The notes: a model not told the origin generated them from the letters alone. Positions 1 through 7,898 are shown, counted from the first letter of the stretch. The stretch is 64,000 nt of DNA from SIG78 sp045587205 (GCA_045587205.1 JAZNBV010000078.1:1-64000), one strand, 5' to 3'. Numbers and translations are program-made.

Positions 1-9
1 GGTACGAGT

Positions 10-182
10 GATGGCGGCTTGGGATGTATTGAGAAGTATTGGGAAGTATTGGGAGGATTTGGGAGAAAGTATTGCCGCCTTTACTGTAAGCAATACGGTG
101 TGATGTTGCGACGCGGTTTTAAAGCGGCAAAGAAGACTCCCAAAATTTCCCAAAGCCTCTCAAAATCTCCCAAAATCTCCCA
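10..182. repeat. Fold-back repeat element, copy 1
   Basis: About 172 bp that recurs at 1530-1701 with only scattered mismatches. The outer arms are G-rich on the left (TTGGGA-type repeats, about 21-64) and C-rich on the right (TCCCAAAA-type repeats, about 137-182). They are imperfect reverse complements with a roughly 11-nt internal rhythm. Nested inside, TTGCCGC near 73-79 faces GCGGCAA near 124-130. The whole unit could therefore fold into a long imperfect hairpin, like a MITE or other non-coding fold-back element. No gene in it is credible, although frames stay open because it is low in stops. Confidence 0.75.
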
Positions 183-185
183 CGC

Positions 186-485
186 CGCAACGCACAATTC
201 AGCGCCGCGAAGGCGGCAGAACTCTACGCCGCCACGCACAACTCCGCGCCGCGAAGGCGGCAGAACTCTACGCCGCCACGCACAACTCCGCGCCGCGAAA
301 GCGGCAGAACCTTGCGCCGCCACACACAACTCCGCGCCGCGAAAGCGGCAGAACCTTGCGCCGCCACGCACAACTTTGCGCCGCGAAAGCGGCAGAACCC
401 CACGCCGCAACGCACAATTCAGCGCCGCGAAAGCGGCAGAACCTTGCGCCGTAACGCACAACTTTGCGCCGCGAAAGCGGCAGAG
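186..485. repeat. 44-bp tandem repeat array, seven units, each with a hairpin
   Basis: The heptamer CGCACAA (once CACACAA) starts at 191, 235, 279, 323, 367, 411 and 455, an exact 44-bp period. Each unit holds GCCGC-GAAA-GCGGC (loop GAAG in the first two), starting at 204, 248, 292, 336, 380, 424 and 468. Between these hairpins GCGGC can instead pair with the next GCCGC. Because 44 is not a multiple of three, the array cannot encode a regular peptide repeat. It starts directly after the fold-back element, and one degenerate unit follows the second fold-back copy at about 1702-1775. Confidence 0.85.
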
Positions 486-544
486 TTTCCCGGGGAGGCT
501 CAACAGCATTTGTAATTTATTTGAATAAAATAACTTCCGGAGAC

Positions 545-573
545 TTGACAAATGGTGAAAATTATTGTATATT
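545..573 (+). promoter_or_regulatory. Promoter of the pseudopilin gene
   Basis: TTGACA at 545-550 and TATATT at 568-573 are separated by 17 bp. This is close to the ideal vegetative-sigma spacing and the best -35 in the window. It lies 52 bp upstream of the ATG. Confidence 0.75.
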
Positions 574-624
574 TACCAACGGGTAAGTTGTTTGTGAATA
601 TCTATAAAGAAAGGTTGGTTTGTT

Positions 625-1443
625 ATGAGAAATCCCGCTTGCAAGCGGGTGAAGACATCCGTCTTCACCCTGATAGAACTCCTCGTAGTTATTGCCATTA
701 TCGCTATATTGGCGGCAATGCTGCTGCCGGCACTTTCGGCGGCGCGCCAGTCGGCAATGGGGGCAAACTGCCGCGGCAACCTCAAACAACTGGGGCTGGC
801 GGCAAACCAGTATGCCGATGATCATAACGACCAGATCATACCGCCGCACAGCGGTTTTTACGGCAGTCAGAGTCAGCGTGCCCACGAAGGTATGCAGGCT
901 CTCTGGGGAAATCTTATGGTGCCGTACCTGGGGGTGGAGGTACCGAAAAATGTAACAACTATGGCAAAGTTTAACGATTCGGAATTTTTCCTGAAAAATG
1001 TCGGTAATGTCGGTTTCTGTCCGGCTATGAAAGATGATGTTCCGGAAGGAAACAGTAAATACGGCTTTAGCAGCAACTCATCTTATTCGCTCAACGGTGC
1101 ATTCTACCGTACCGGCAAAGAAGTCTATCAGACCCGCGAAGGTTTAGCTAAAAAGCTGATGACTGATACCGGCAACTACGCTAAAAGTCTGGAAGATGTC
1201 TGGATGATTGCTGATAATGCTGCCGGATATACCGGCGGCATAGAAGTTGCAAATTCCCGTGCCAACTGTTTTTACGGAGCGCAATATTACCGTCAGCAGA
1301 TCGGTGACGGCAGCCGCCATAGCGGTTTGGTGCACGCTGTATCGGTTGCGGGAAATGTTTTTGAGGCAAAGCCGATTTATTACAGCGGCAACCAGAAGAC
1401 GTTCGGTATGCCAACTCAGCACTATTCAATGGCGGCACGCTGA
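625..1443 (+). CDS. Type II secretion/prepilin-like protein with variant H-X9-DG motif
   Basis: A 272-residue pseudopilin-like protein. The N-terminus has a short basic leader, then FTLIELLVVIAIIAILAAM, a classic prepilin peptidase site followed by the hydrophobic assembly helix (about residues 14-35). The C-terminal region carries RHSG followed by AVSVAGNV. This matches the H-X9-DG processing-associated motif of Lentisphaerota and Planctomycetota, with the Asp replaced by Ala. Such proteins are thought to be exported and assembled or retained at the envelope, but individual functions are unknown. The ATG at 625 has AAAGAAAGG about 12 nt upstream. The gene stands alone, with its own promoter and terminator, between two copies of a fold-back repeat. 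Confidence 0.85.
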   Translation: MRNPACKRVKTSVFTLIELLVVIAIIAILAAMLLPALSAARQSAMGANCRGNLKQLGLAANQYADDHNDQIIPPHSGFYGSQSQRAHEGMQALWGNLMVPYLGVEVPKNVTTMAKFNDSEFFLKNVGNVGFCPAMKDDVPEGNSKYGFSSNSSYSLNGAFYRTGKEVYQTREGLAKKLMTDTGNYAKSLEDVWMIADNAAGYTGGIEVANSRANCFYGAQYYRQQIGDGSRHSGLVHAVSVAGNVFEAKPIYYSGNQKTFGMPTQHYSMAAR

Positions 1444-1466
1444 TTAATCTTGAAGCTGCAAATCCG

Positions 1467-1500
1467 GCACTGCGGTTGAAAAACTGCGGTGCTTTTTTTT
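1467..1500 (+). terminator. Rho-independent terminator of the pseudopilin gene
   Basis: An 11-bp stem (GCACTGCGGTT at 1467-1477 against AACTGCGGTGC at 1482-1492, two G-T pairs) with a GAAA loop is followed by eight T residues. It lies 24 bp after the stop codon. Confidence 0.85.
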
Positions 1501-1529
1501 ATTTTGCCGCATACGCGGGCAATACGGTT

Positions 1530-1775
1530 GATGGCGGCTTGGGAAGTATTGAGAAGTATTGGGAAGGTTTGGGAGGAAATATTGCCGCCTTTACTGTAAG
1601 CAATACGGTGTGATGTTGCGACACGGTTTTAAAGCGGCAAAGAAGATTCCCAAAATTTCCCAAAGCCTCTCAAAATCTCCCAAAATCTCCCAAAATTTCC
1701 CACTGCCGCCACGCACAACTCCGCGCCGCGAAAGCGGCAGAACTCTCCGCCGCCGCACACAACTTTGCGTTGTTA
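1530..1775. repeat. Fold-back repeat element, copy 2, plus one 44-bp unit
   Basis: The second copy of the element at 10-182 covers 1530-1701 (starting GATGGCGGCTTGGGA). It is followed by a single well-preserved 44-bp-type unit with GCCGC-GAAA-GCGGC at 1725-1738 and then a decayed half unit ending near 1775. It fills most of the gap between the pseudopilin terminator and the ftsK promoter, and I see no gene in it. Confidence 0.8.
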
Positions 1776-1811
1776 CGCATTTTTATTTATAAAAAAAATT
1801 GCAGAATAGTT

Positions 1812-1840
1812 TTGCATTTACAGCCAGTAAAGACTATATT
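1812..1840 (+). promoter_or_regulatory. Promoter of ftsK
   Basis: TTGCAT at 1812-1817, a 17-bp spacer and TATATT at 1835-1840. The leader then contains a small hairpin, TTTTACC-AAA-GGTAAAA at 1861-1877, which covers the only Shine-Dalgarno-like AAAGG before the GTG start at 1883. Confidence 0.6.
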
Positions 1841-1882
1841 ACACAGTAATTTTATTTCTCTTTTACCAAAGGTAAAACAACT

Positions 1883-4423
1883 GTGGCTGAATTTGAACAA
1901 AAAGATAATGAACAGATGAACCGTTTCCGGGTGCGTAATCTTTTTTATATGCTCGCGGCGGTGCTCTTTTTTCTGGCGCTGGTTTCGCACGATTCCGGCG
2001 ATTTTGCGGTGCTTGCCGGCGGCGTAAACGGAGTGGTCGGTAACTGGATAGGCGATGTCGGGGCAAGAATATCCTGCACACTGCTGCTTTATCTGGGATT
2101 GGCAGCGTACGTGTTGGGCGGAATCGTGCTGCTGGCGGCATTCCGCAGTTTTATGCCGCAGAAGTTGTGCCGGACGTGGCTTTTTCTGCCCGGGGTGCTG
2201 CTTACTGTGCTGGGTTCTGCCGTGATTTTGGCATACGACCCGGCGGCGTTTGCGCTTACCTGCAGCAAATTGGGACTGGGACGCAGCGGTATGGACGATT
2301 ATGCACTTGCCGGCGGCGTGGTGGGACAGATTCTTTCTGCACCCGGCAGTGCCGATATTGCTCCCGGAGTGCTGCGGCTCTTTCTGGGACCGGTCGGCAG
2401 TACACTGCTGGGTGGAACACTGCTGCTGGCGGGGATGATGATGCTTTACCGCAGCGAATGGCATTCGGTGCTGGTGAGTCTGGCGGATCGGTTGAGTGAG
2501 GCGCCCACCGGAGCATACAAGGTGGAAAAACACGCCGGAGCCGAAAAAGAATCGTTTGTTGACCGCGCCCGCAAACTGTTGGAAAAAAGCGAAAGTATGG
2601 CGGAAAACAAGCCTGCTGCCGGGGCGGCAATGCCGATGTTGGATAATGAACCGGAAACACCGGAACTTTTTGAGGAAAAAAGTCCGGCTGAAGACCTTTT
2701 CAGTGCGGTTCCAACTGTAGAGGAAAAGCCGGAAACTCCGGTTGTTGAAGAGATTGTTCAGCAGTTTGAGGAAAAAACTCCTGCCGCAACAGCTCCCACT
2801 CCTGTTGGTGCCACCGGCGAACTTGCGCGCCCCACGATCGTGGAAGCCGGAGATAAGGCCGGCAAAGTGCGCAGTCGCGAATATGTGCTGCCGCTGCTGA
2901 CAATGCTGGGTAAAGGTGCGGAGATTTCCGGCGAAAAACCCGAAGTCATTGCCAATAACAAGATCATTCTGCAGAATACGCTGGAGAGTTTCAAAGTCAA
3001 CGGTCAGGTGGTCGGGCATGTTTCCGGTCCGCGCGTTACCCGCTACGAAATCAAACTTGCACCCAGCGTAAAGGTCAGTAAAGTTACTGAAATCGAAAAC
3101 AACATTGCTATGGAACTCAAGGCGCGCAGTCTGCGTATTCTTGCCCCGATCCCCGGCAGCAACCTTGTGGGGGTGGAAGTGCCCAATACCAATGCCGAAG
3201 CAATTATGATGCGCTCGGTTATGGAGTCGGATGCGTGGCAGAGCAACGGTATGGAAATACCTATTGTGCTGGGTAAGGATATTTCCGGTAAACCGATGGT
3301 TCTGGATTTGGCAAAAGCGCCGCATCTGCTGATCGCCGGTGCCACCGGCAGCGGTAAATCGGTGTGTATGAACTCGCTGATTATGAGTTTGCTTATGAAG
3401 TTCAGTCCCGATGATCTGCAGCTGATCCTTGTTGACCCGAAAGTTGTGGAAATGGCAGATTACCAGACACTGCCGCATTTGATCACGCCGGTGATCCACG
3501 ACTCCAAAAAGGTTCCGCTGGCGCTGCGCTGGGCCACTACTGAAATGGATAAACGCTATCTGTGGCTGGCAAAAACCGGGGTGAAAAAACTCAAAGACTT
3601 CAATAATCGCAAACTGCCGGATACTCCGATGCTGGATGATGACGGTCTGCCGATCCCCGACCGTCTGCCGGTCTTGATAGTAATCATTGACGAGCTTGCC
3701 GACCTGATGGTCACCGATGCCAAGAGTGATATTGAAACAAGTATATCGCGTATAGCCGCCAAAGGGCGTGCCGCCGGGGTGCATATCGTGGTTGCCACCC
3801 AGCGCCCCAGCCGGGATGTCATTACCGGTACCATAAAAAGCAATCTGCCCACGCGTATAGCGTTCCGCGTGGTGTCGGTAGTGGACAGCCGCGTGATCCT
3901 TGATCAGAAAGGTGCCGAATCGCTGCTGGGTATGGGTGATATGCTGCTGCTGGCGCCCAACAGTGCGGAAATCGATCGTATTCAGGGATCGCTGGTGGCT
4001 GATGAAGATATAAAAGAAGTGGTCAAATTTGTCTCCAATCAGGTTCCGCAGCAGTTTGATGATCAGGTTATCGCCGCTCCGGAAGAAGATGATGAAGATA
4101 ATGATGCTTCGCGGGGAAAAGGTTCCGGAGCGGATTGGAGCGAAGAAGATGCTGATAATTTTATTGACGGCGGGTTTGATATCGACCCGATGGTCAGCAA
4201 GTATATGCAGCCGGGTGATGATGATCTGGTACGGCGCGCGTTGGAAATTGTTTTGCTGGAAAAGAAAGCCAGCACCAGTTATATTCAGAGACGGATGAAA
4301 ATCGGTTACAACCGTGCCGCCGAATTGATCGATCTTATGGAAGAACGGGGCATCGTCGGCCCGCCTTCCGGCAGCGGTGCCAAGCGGGATATACTGGTTT
4401 TTGACGATATAATCAATCAGTAA
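1883..4423 (+). CDS. ftsK: DNA translocase FtsK/SpoIIIE
   Basis: A septal DNA pump that clears and aligns chromosome termini for dimer resolution during division. The 846 residues begin at a GTG; an ATG 11 codons later is the alternative start. About four hydrophobic segments in the first 200 residues anchor it in the membrane. A Pro/Glu-rich linker follows (about 210-330), then the alpha/beta RecA-like motor. Walker A is GATGSGKS at residues 486-493 and Walker B is VLIVIIDELADL near 600. An acidic stretch precedes the C-terminal winged-helix gamma domain (RRMKIGYNRAAELIDLMEERG), which reads KOPS-type sequences. Both length and domain order are normal. A RodZ-like gene follows 35 bp downstream and is probably co-transcribed. 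Confidence 0.97.
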   Translation: MAEFEQKDNEQMNRFRVRNLFYMLAAVLFFLALVSHDSGDFAVLAGGVNGVVGNWIGDVGARISCTLLLYLGLAAYVLGGIVLLAAFRSFMPQKLCRTWLFLPGVLLTVLGSAVILAYDPAAFALTCSKLGLGRSGMDDYALAGGVVGQILSAPGSADIAPGVLRLFLGPVGSTLLGGTLLLAGMMMLYRSEWHSVLVSLADRLSEAPTGAYKVEKHAGAEKESFVDRARKLLEKSESMAENKPAAGAAMPMLDNEPETPELFEEKSPAEDLFSAVPTVEEKPETPVVEEIVQQFEEKTPAATAPTPVGATGELARPTIVEAGDKAGKVRSREYVLPLLTMLGKGAEISGEKPEVIANNKIILQNTLESFKVNGQVVGHVSGPRVTRYEIKLAPSVKVSKVTEIENNIAMELKARSLRILAPIPGSNLVGVEVPNTNAEAIMMRSVMESDAWQSNGMEIPIVLGKDISGKPMVLDLAKAPHLLIAGATGSGKSVCMNSLIMSLLMKFSPDDLQLILVDPKVVEMADYQTLPHLITPVIHDSKKVPLALRWATTEMDKRYLWLAKTGVKKLKDFNNRKLPDTPMLDDDGLPIPDRLPVLIVIIDELADLMVTDAKSDIETSISRIAAKGRAAGVHIVVATQRPSRDVITGTIKSNLPTRIAFRVVSVVDSRVILDQKGAESLLGMGDMLLLAPNSAEIDRIQGSLVADEDIKEVVKFVSNQVPQQFDDQVIAAPEEDDEDNDASRGKGSGADWSEEDADNFIDGGFDIDPMVSKYMQPGDDDLVRRALEIVLLEKKASTSYIQRRMKIGYNRAAELIDLMEERGIVGPPSGSGAKRDILVFDDIINQ

Positions 4424-4458
4424 AAAAAGTGAGTGTTCAAGGCCGAAGGTGATAAATT

Positions 4459-5253
4459 ATGGAAAATAATCCCAGAGAGCAGGAATTGGATTTTCTGAAC
4501 GGCAATCAGGCTTCCGGAACGGTTCTGGAAAATGCTGAAAATTTGCCGGAAAATACATTGCCGCTGCCGGAAACTCCGGTTGTAAATAATGCGGTAAACG
4601 ATGAAATGCAGTACCTGCGTTCCCGCTGTCCGGAGAACCGTCCTGCCGGTACTCCGCCGCTGGAGGAAAACAGCCAGCCGGCTCCGGTAAATACGCTTGA
4701 ATCCGCTATTGCCGGCAAAAGTTACGGTCCGGCACTGCGTACATTGCGCGAATACAGCAATGTGAATTATCAGGAACTTGAGCTGATCACCAAGATCCAG
4801 CCGCGTTATCTGGAAGCTTTGGAAAATGAAAATCTTTCTGCATTGCCGCCGCTGGTCTATGTGATTGGTTTTATCCGCAGTCTGACAAGATATTATCAGC
4901 TTTCGGAGAGTATTTCCGACCAGATGGTTTCTGAACTCAAAAGTCAGCTGGAATATGCCTGCAACGATGATATAATCAATTCGCTGGATGTGGACAGCAG
5001 CGGTGCTGAAGCCAATGCCCGCAAACTCAAGCGGATCGTATTGGGTTTTGCTGTAATTGCAGTAATGGCGGTAGTCCTGACCATTGTTGCTGTGTTGCTG
5101 GTGCGTTCGTGGAACAAGCCGGCAGCTGCTGAACCGGCAAAAACGGTAACAGCGGCGGAAAAAAGTGAAAATGCCAAGTTCGATCCGAATACGATTTACC
5201 CGCTGCTGGAACCGCCGGCGCTGAATCTGCCCAAACTGCCGGTGGCGGAATAA
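4459..5253 (+). CDS. RodZ-like protein: cytoplasmic HTH and single membrane span
   Basis: A 264-residue protein. After a Pro/Glu-rich N-terminal region of about 85 residues comes an HTH_25/Xre-like helix-turn-helix (around LRTLREYSNVNYQELELITK and RYLEALENENLSALP). It ends with the RodZ-type sequence containing YVIGFIRSLTRYYQL. One transmembrane helix lies at about 194-216, with a short 45-residue external tail. RodZ proteins link MreB to the membrane and the elongation machinery. Here the N-terminal extension is unusual and the periplasmic domain is much shorter than in E. coli RodZ. The location after ftsK fits a cell-shape or division role. RodZ identity is inferred from domain order. Confidence 0.75.
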   Translation: MENNPREQELDFLNGNQASGTVLENAENLPENTLPLPETPVVNNAVNDEMQYLRSRCPENRPAGTPPLEENSQPAPVNTLESAIAGKSYGPALRTLREYSNVNYQELELITKIQPRYLEALENENLSALPPLVYVIGFIRSLTRYYQLSESISDQMVSELKSQLEYACNDDIINSLDVDSSGAEANARKLKRIVLGFAVIAVMAVVLTIVAVLLVRSWNKPAAAEPAKTVTAAEKSENAKFDPNTIYPLLEPPALNLPKLPVAE

Positions 5254-5266
5254 AAGCAGTGAAAAA

Positions 5267-5296
5267 TTGGCAAAATAGCCGTTGAGAGTGTATATT
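5267..5296 (+). promoter_or_regulatory. Promoter upstream of aroQ
   Basis: TTGGCA at 5267-5272 and TATATT at 5291-5296, spacing 18 bp. It lies just after the RodZ-like stop and gives a leader of about 100 nt rich in short hairpins. Confidence 0.55.
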
Positions 5297-5302
5297 ATAT
5301 TG

Positions 5303-5379
5303 CCGGATGATCGTGTCCGGAGAGCCGGGTAGCGGCGCGTAAAAACAAGGCAGACAGCCTGTTCCGCAGCCGGCTGCGG
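5303..5379 (+). promoter_or_regulatory. Structured leader of aroQ: four successive small hairpins
   Basis: Four inverted repeats follow one another in the leader: CCGGA/TCCGG (5303-5320), GCCG/CGGC (5324-5336), AGGC/GCCT (5348-5360) and the perfect palindrome CCGCAGCCGGCTGCGG (5364-5379). There is no T-tract, so this is not a simple terminator. It does not match SRP RNA or any riboswitch consensus I recognise. Confidence 0.4.
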
Positions 5380-5401
5380 CGATATATCAAGGAATGAAAT
5401 T

Positions 5402-5848
5402 ATGAAGATTCTGGTGATAAACGGTCCCAATCTGGGACTTCTGGGAGTGCGGGAGCCGGAGATCTACGGATATACAACTTTGGCAGATGTGGAAGCACAA
5501 CTGCGCAAAGCCGGTGCCGGATATCCGGATTGTGAACTTGAGTTTCTGCAGAGCAATCACGAAGGTGTGATTGTCGATCGGCTCAATGCCATACTTGCAG
5601 ATGCTCCGGTGGATGGTATTATTATAAATCCTGCCGCCTACACGCATACTTCTGTGGCAATTGCTGATGCACTGCGTGCCTGCAGCAAAGTTCCAGCTGT
5701 TGAAGTGCATATAAGCAATATCAGCAGCCGTGAATCATTCCGGCACGAAAGCCTGACCGCTCCCGCCTGTATTGGAATGATTGCCGGATTGGGCACTGAC
5801 GGCTACGAATGGGCGCTGCACGCGCTGATAAAAAAAATAACAGCATAA
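5402..5848 (+). CDS. aroQ: 3-dehydroquinate dehydratase, type II
   Basis: Catalyses dehydration of 3-dehydroquinate to 3-dehydroshikimate, the third step of the shikimate pathway, as a cytoplasmic dodecamer. The 148 residues are the normal type II length. Diagnostic sequences are NGPNLGLLG at the N-terminus, the catalytic Tyr in EIYGY (Tyr22), NHEG, the substrate loop NPAAYTHTSVAI and VEVHISN. The ATG at 5402 is preceded by AAGGAATG. It sits ahead of accB with a 59-bp gap, an arrangement also seen in many Firmicutes and related genomes. Confidence 0.96.
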   Translation: MKILVINGPNLGLLGVREPEIYGYTTLADVEAQLRKAGAGYPDCELEFLQSNHEGVIVDRLNAILADAPVDGIIINPAAYTHTSVAIADALRACSKVPAVEVHISNISSRESFRHESLTAPACIGMIAGLGTDGYEWALHALIKKITA

Positions 5849-5907
5849 ATTTTGTTTGATATAATTTGTTAGAATACAGTTAAAATTAACGAAAGTTGGG
5901 TGAAAAA

Positions 5908-6345
5908 ATGAAAATTGATGACATCAAAGCAATCGCAGAAATCGTTGCGGCTAATGATCTGTCAGAATTGAAGTTTGAATCAGAAGGCGTTACTCTGGAA
6001 ATCAAGCGCGGCTGCAGTGCTGTGGTAACAGCTCCGGTCGTGGCGGCAGCCCCGGTTGCCGCGATGGCTCCGGCAGCGGCTCCTGCTGCGGAGAGCGCTC
6101 CCGCTGCGGTGCGGGTGACTATTGATTCCCCGCTGGTCGGTACACTCTACCGTTCGCCCAGCCCGGAAGCCGCCCCGTTTGTCAAGGTCGGCGATAAAGT
6201 CACACCCGATACAGTGGTGTGCATTGTTGAAGCAATGAAAGTTATGAACGAAATCAAGGCCGAAAAATCCGGTGTTATCCGCGATATTCTGGTCGAAAAC
6301 GGCAGTGCCGTTGAATTCGGTCAGCCGTTGTTTGTGATCGAATAA
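5908..6345 (+). CDS. accB: Acetyl-CoA carboxylase biotin carboxyl carrier protein
   Basis: Carries biotin for the first committed step of fatty-acid synthesis. The 145-residue protein has an N-terminal helical region, an Ala/Pro-rich flexible linker (about residues 45-70) and a C-terminal biotinyl domain. The biotin attachment site is VEAMKVMNE, with Lys111 as the modified residue. The ATG at 5908 is chosen over an in-frame TTG at 5896 because GGGTGA lies 5 nt upstream of the ATG. accC follows after 21 bp. Confidence 0.96.
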   Translation: MKIDDIKAIAEIVAANDLSELKFESEGVTLEIKRGCSAVVTAPVVAAAPVAAMAPAAAPAAESAPAAVRVTIDSPLVGTLYRSPSPEAAPFVKVGDKVTPDTVVCIVEAMKVMNEIKAEKSGVIRDILVENGSAVEFGQPLFVIE

Positions 6346-6366
6346 ACCATAAAACCGGGAAAAACT

Positions 6367-7809
6367 ATGGCTCTTTTTAACAAGATTCTGATTGCCAACC
6401 GCGGCGAAATCGCTCTGCGTGTAATACGGGCGTGCCGCGAACTCGGCATCAAAACGGTGGCAGTTTATTCGATTGCTGATGCGGACAGTCTGCCGGTGCG
6501 TGAAGCAGATGAAGCGGTTTGTATCGGGCCGGCACAGGCGTCGGCAAGTTATCTTCTGATCGACCGCATATTGAGCGTGGCGTCGATCTGCGATGTGGAT
6601 GCCATCCACCCCGGCTACGGCTTTCTGGCAGAAAATGCTTACTTTGCTGAAGCGTGCCGTAAGCACAATATAACCTTTATCGGACCGACTCCGGAAGCTA
6701 TGCGTGCGCTGGGCGATAAAGCTGTTGCCCGCGATACGATGAAAAAAGCCGGGGTGCCGGTGACTCCGGGCAGCGAAGGTTTGATCGCTACCGAAGCCGA
6801 TGCAATCAAGATGGCGCAGAAACTGGGTTATCCCGTGATCGTCAAGGCCACCGCCGGCGGCGGCGGCCGCGGTATGCGTATTGCGCATAACGATGCCAGT
6901 TTGATTCAGGGATTCCACGCAGCTAAAACCGAAGCGGAAAAGGCTTTCGGCGACGGCTCGCTGTATATGGAAAAATACATCATCAATCCGCGTCATATCG
7001 AGTTTCAGATATTGGCGGATAATCACGGCAATGTGGTGCACCTCGGGGAACGCGACTGCAGTGTGCAGCGGCGTAATCAGAAACTGATCGAAGAATCCCC
7101 GTCGCCGGCACTCAACAGCAAGCTGCGCGAAAAAATGGGCAATGCCGCGGTCAAAGCCGCCAAGGCTGCCGGATATACCAATGCCGGTACGATCGAATTT
7201 CTTCTGACCGGCGACAGCAATTTCTATTTTATGGAAATGAATACGCGTGTTCAGGTGGAACACCCGGTAACTGAAGAACTTACCGGAGTTGATATTGTAA
7301 AGGAACAGATCCGGATCGCCGCCGGCGAGCACTTGAGCGTCCGCCAGAAGGATATCAAGTTCACCGGTCACGTCATCGAGTGCCGTATCAATGCAGAAAA
7401 TCCCGAAACCCGTTTTACCCCGTGCCCCGGCGAAGTCAAACTGCTGGTGCCTGCCGGCGGTATCGGTGTGCGGGTGGATACTCACGTTTACAGCGGATAC
7501 CGGATCCCGCCATATTACGACAGTATGATCGCCAAGCTGATTGTCAAGGCGCCCGACCGGGAGCAGGCAATCATCCGCTGCCGCCGCGCATTGGATGAGT
7601 TCATTATTGACGGTGTCAAGACCACGATCCCGTTTTCTATGAAGATTGTCAATGACAAGGAATTCATTGCCGGTAAATATGATACCGGTTTTGTGGAACG
7701 CGCGTTTATGAGCGAAGGCGAAAAGCCCGAAGCGGCGAAAACTGAAGCTGCGGATGAAACTGCCGCAGCAAAAACATCGCACAAGAGCCGCAGCAAAGCA
7801 GTCAGATAA
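6367..7809 (+). CDS. accC: Acetyl-CoA carboxylase, biotin carboxylase subunit
   Basis: ATP-dependent carboxylation of biotin on AccB. The protein has the full biotin carboxylase fold: N-terminal domain starting FNKILIANRGEIALR, ATP-grasp domain with the glycine-rich KATAGGGGRGMR, catalytic EMNTRVQVEHPVTE, and C-terminal domain. At 480 residues it is about 30 longer than E. coli AccC because of a Glu/Ala/Lys-rich tail after position 450, which may be disordered. It forms an operon with accB. The carboxyltransferase genes accA/accD are not in the window. Confidence 0.97.
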   Translation: MALFNKILIANRGEIALRVIRACRELGIKTVAVYSIADADSLPVREADEAVCIGPAQASASYLLIDRILSVASICDVDAIHPGYGFLAENAYFAEACRKHNITFIGPTPEAMRALGDKAVARDTMKKAGVPVTPGSEGLIATEADAIKMAQKLGYPVIVKATAGGGGRGMRIAHNDASLIQGFHAAKTEAEKAFGDGSLYMEKYIINPRHIEFQILADNHGNVVHLGERDCSVQRRNQKLIEESPSPALNSKLREKMGNAAVKAAKAAGYTNAGTIEFLLTGDSNFYFMEMNTRVQVEHPVTEELTGVDIVKEQIRIAAGEHLSVRQKDIKFTGHVIECRINAENPETRFTPCPGEVKLLVPAGGIGVRVDTHVYSGYRIPPYYDSMIAKLIVKAPDREQAIIRCRRALDEFIIDGVKTTIPFSMKIVNDKEFIAGKYDTGFVERAFMSEGEKPEAAKTEAADETAAAKTSHKSRSKAVR

Positions 7810-7830
7810 TTGCAGGAGCCGCAGTGCACA

Positions 7831-7859
7831 GACCATTATGCGGCAGTAACATAATGGTC
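7831..7859 (+). promoter_or_regulatory. Perfect inverted repeat between accC and the Asp23 gene
   Basis: GACCATTATG (7831-7840) and CATAATGGTC (7850-7859) are perfect 10-bp arms around a 9-nt loop. No T-run follows, so it is more likely a protein-binding operator or an RNA processing/stability hairpin than a terminator. It lies 40 bp before the Asp23 start. Confidence 0.5.
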
Positions 7860-7898
7860 TATGCAGATTACAATAATTTCAGATACAGGAGGTTAACT

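Noticed and set aside
186..485. CRISPR array
   Set aside because: The whole 44-bp unit is repeated, with no unique spacers and no cas genes nearby.
19..551. Open frames on both strands through the 44-bp array
   Set aside because: They are Arg/Ala-rich, overlap each other on both strands, shift frame with each 44-bp unit and have no ribosome site. They follow from GC-rich, stop-poor repeat sequence.
1787..3784. Long minus-strand open frame opposite ftsK (665 codons)
   Set aside because: It lies entirely opposite a strongly conserved gene, and its His/Arg/Gln-rich, low-complexity product is typical of an antisense shadow of GC-rich coding sequence.
5301..5400. Small SRP RNA or riboswitch in the aroQ leader
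   Set aside because: The characteristic SRP GGAAGCAGC loop sequence is absent and no known riboswitch core can be recognised.
5980..7836. Long minus-strand open frame opposite accB-accC (618 codons)
   Set aside because: It is antisense to well-identified genes and has no recognisable domain or ribosome site.
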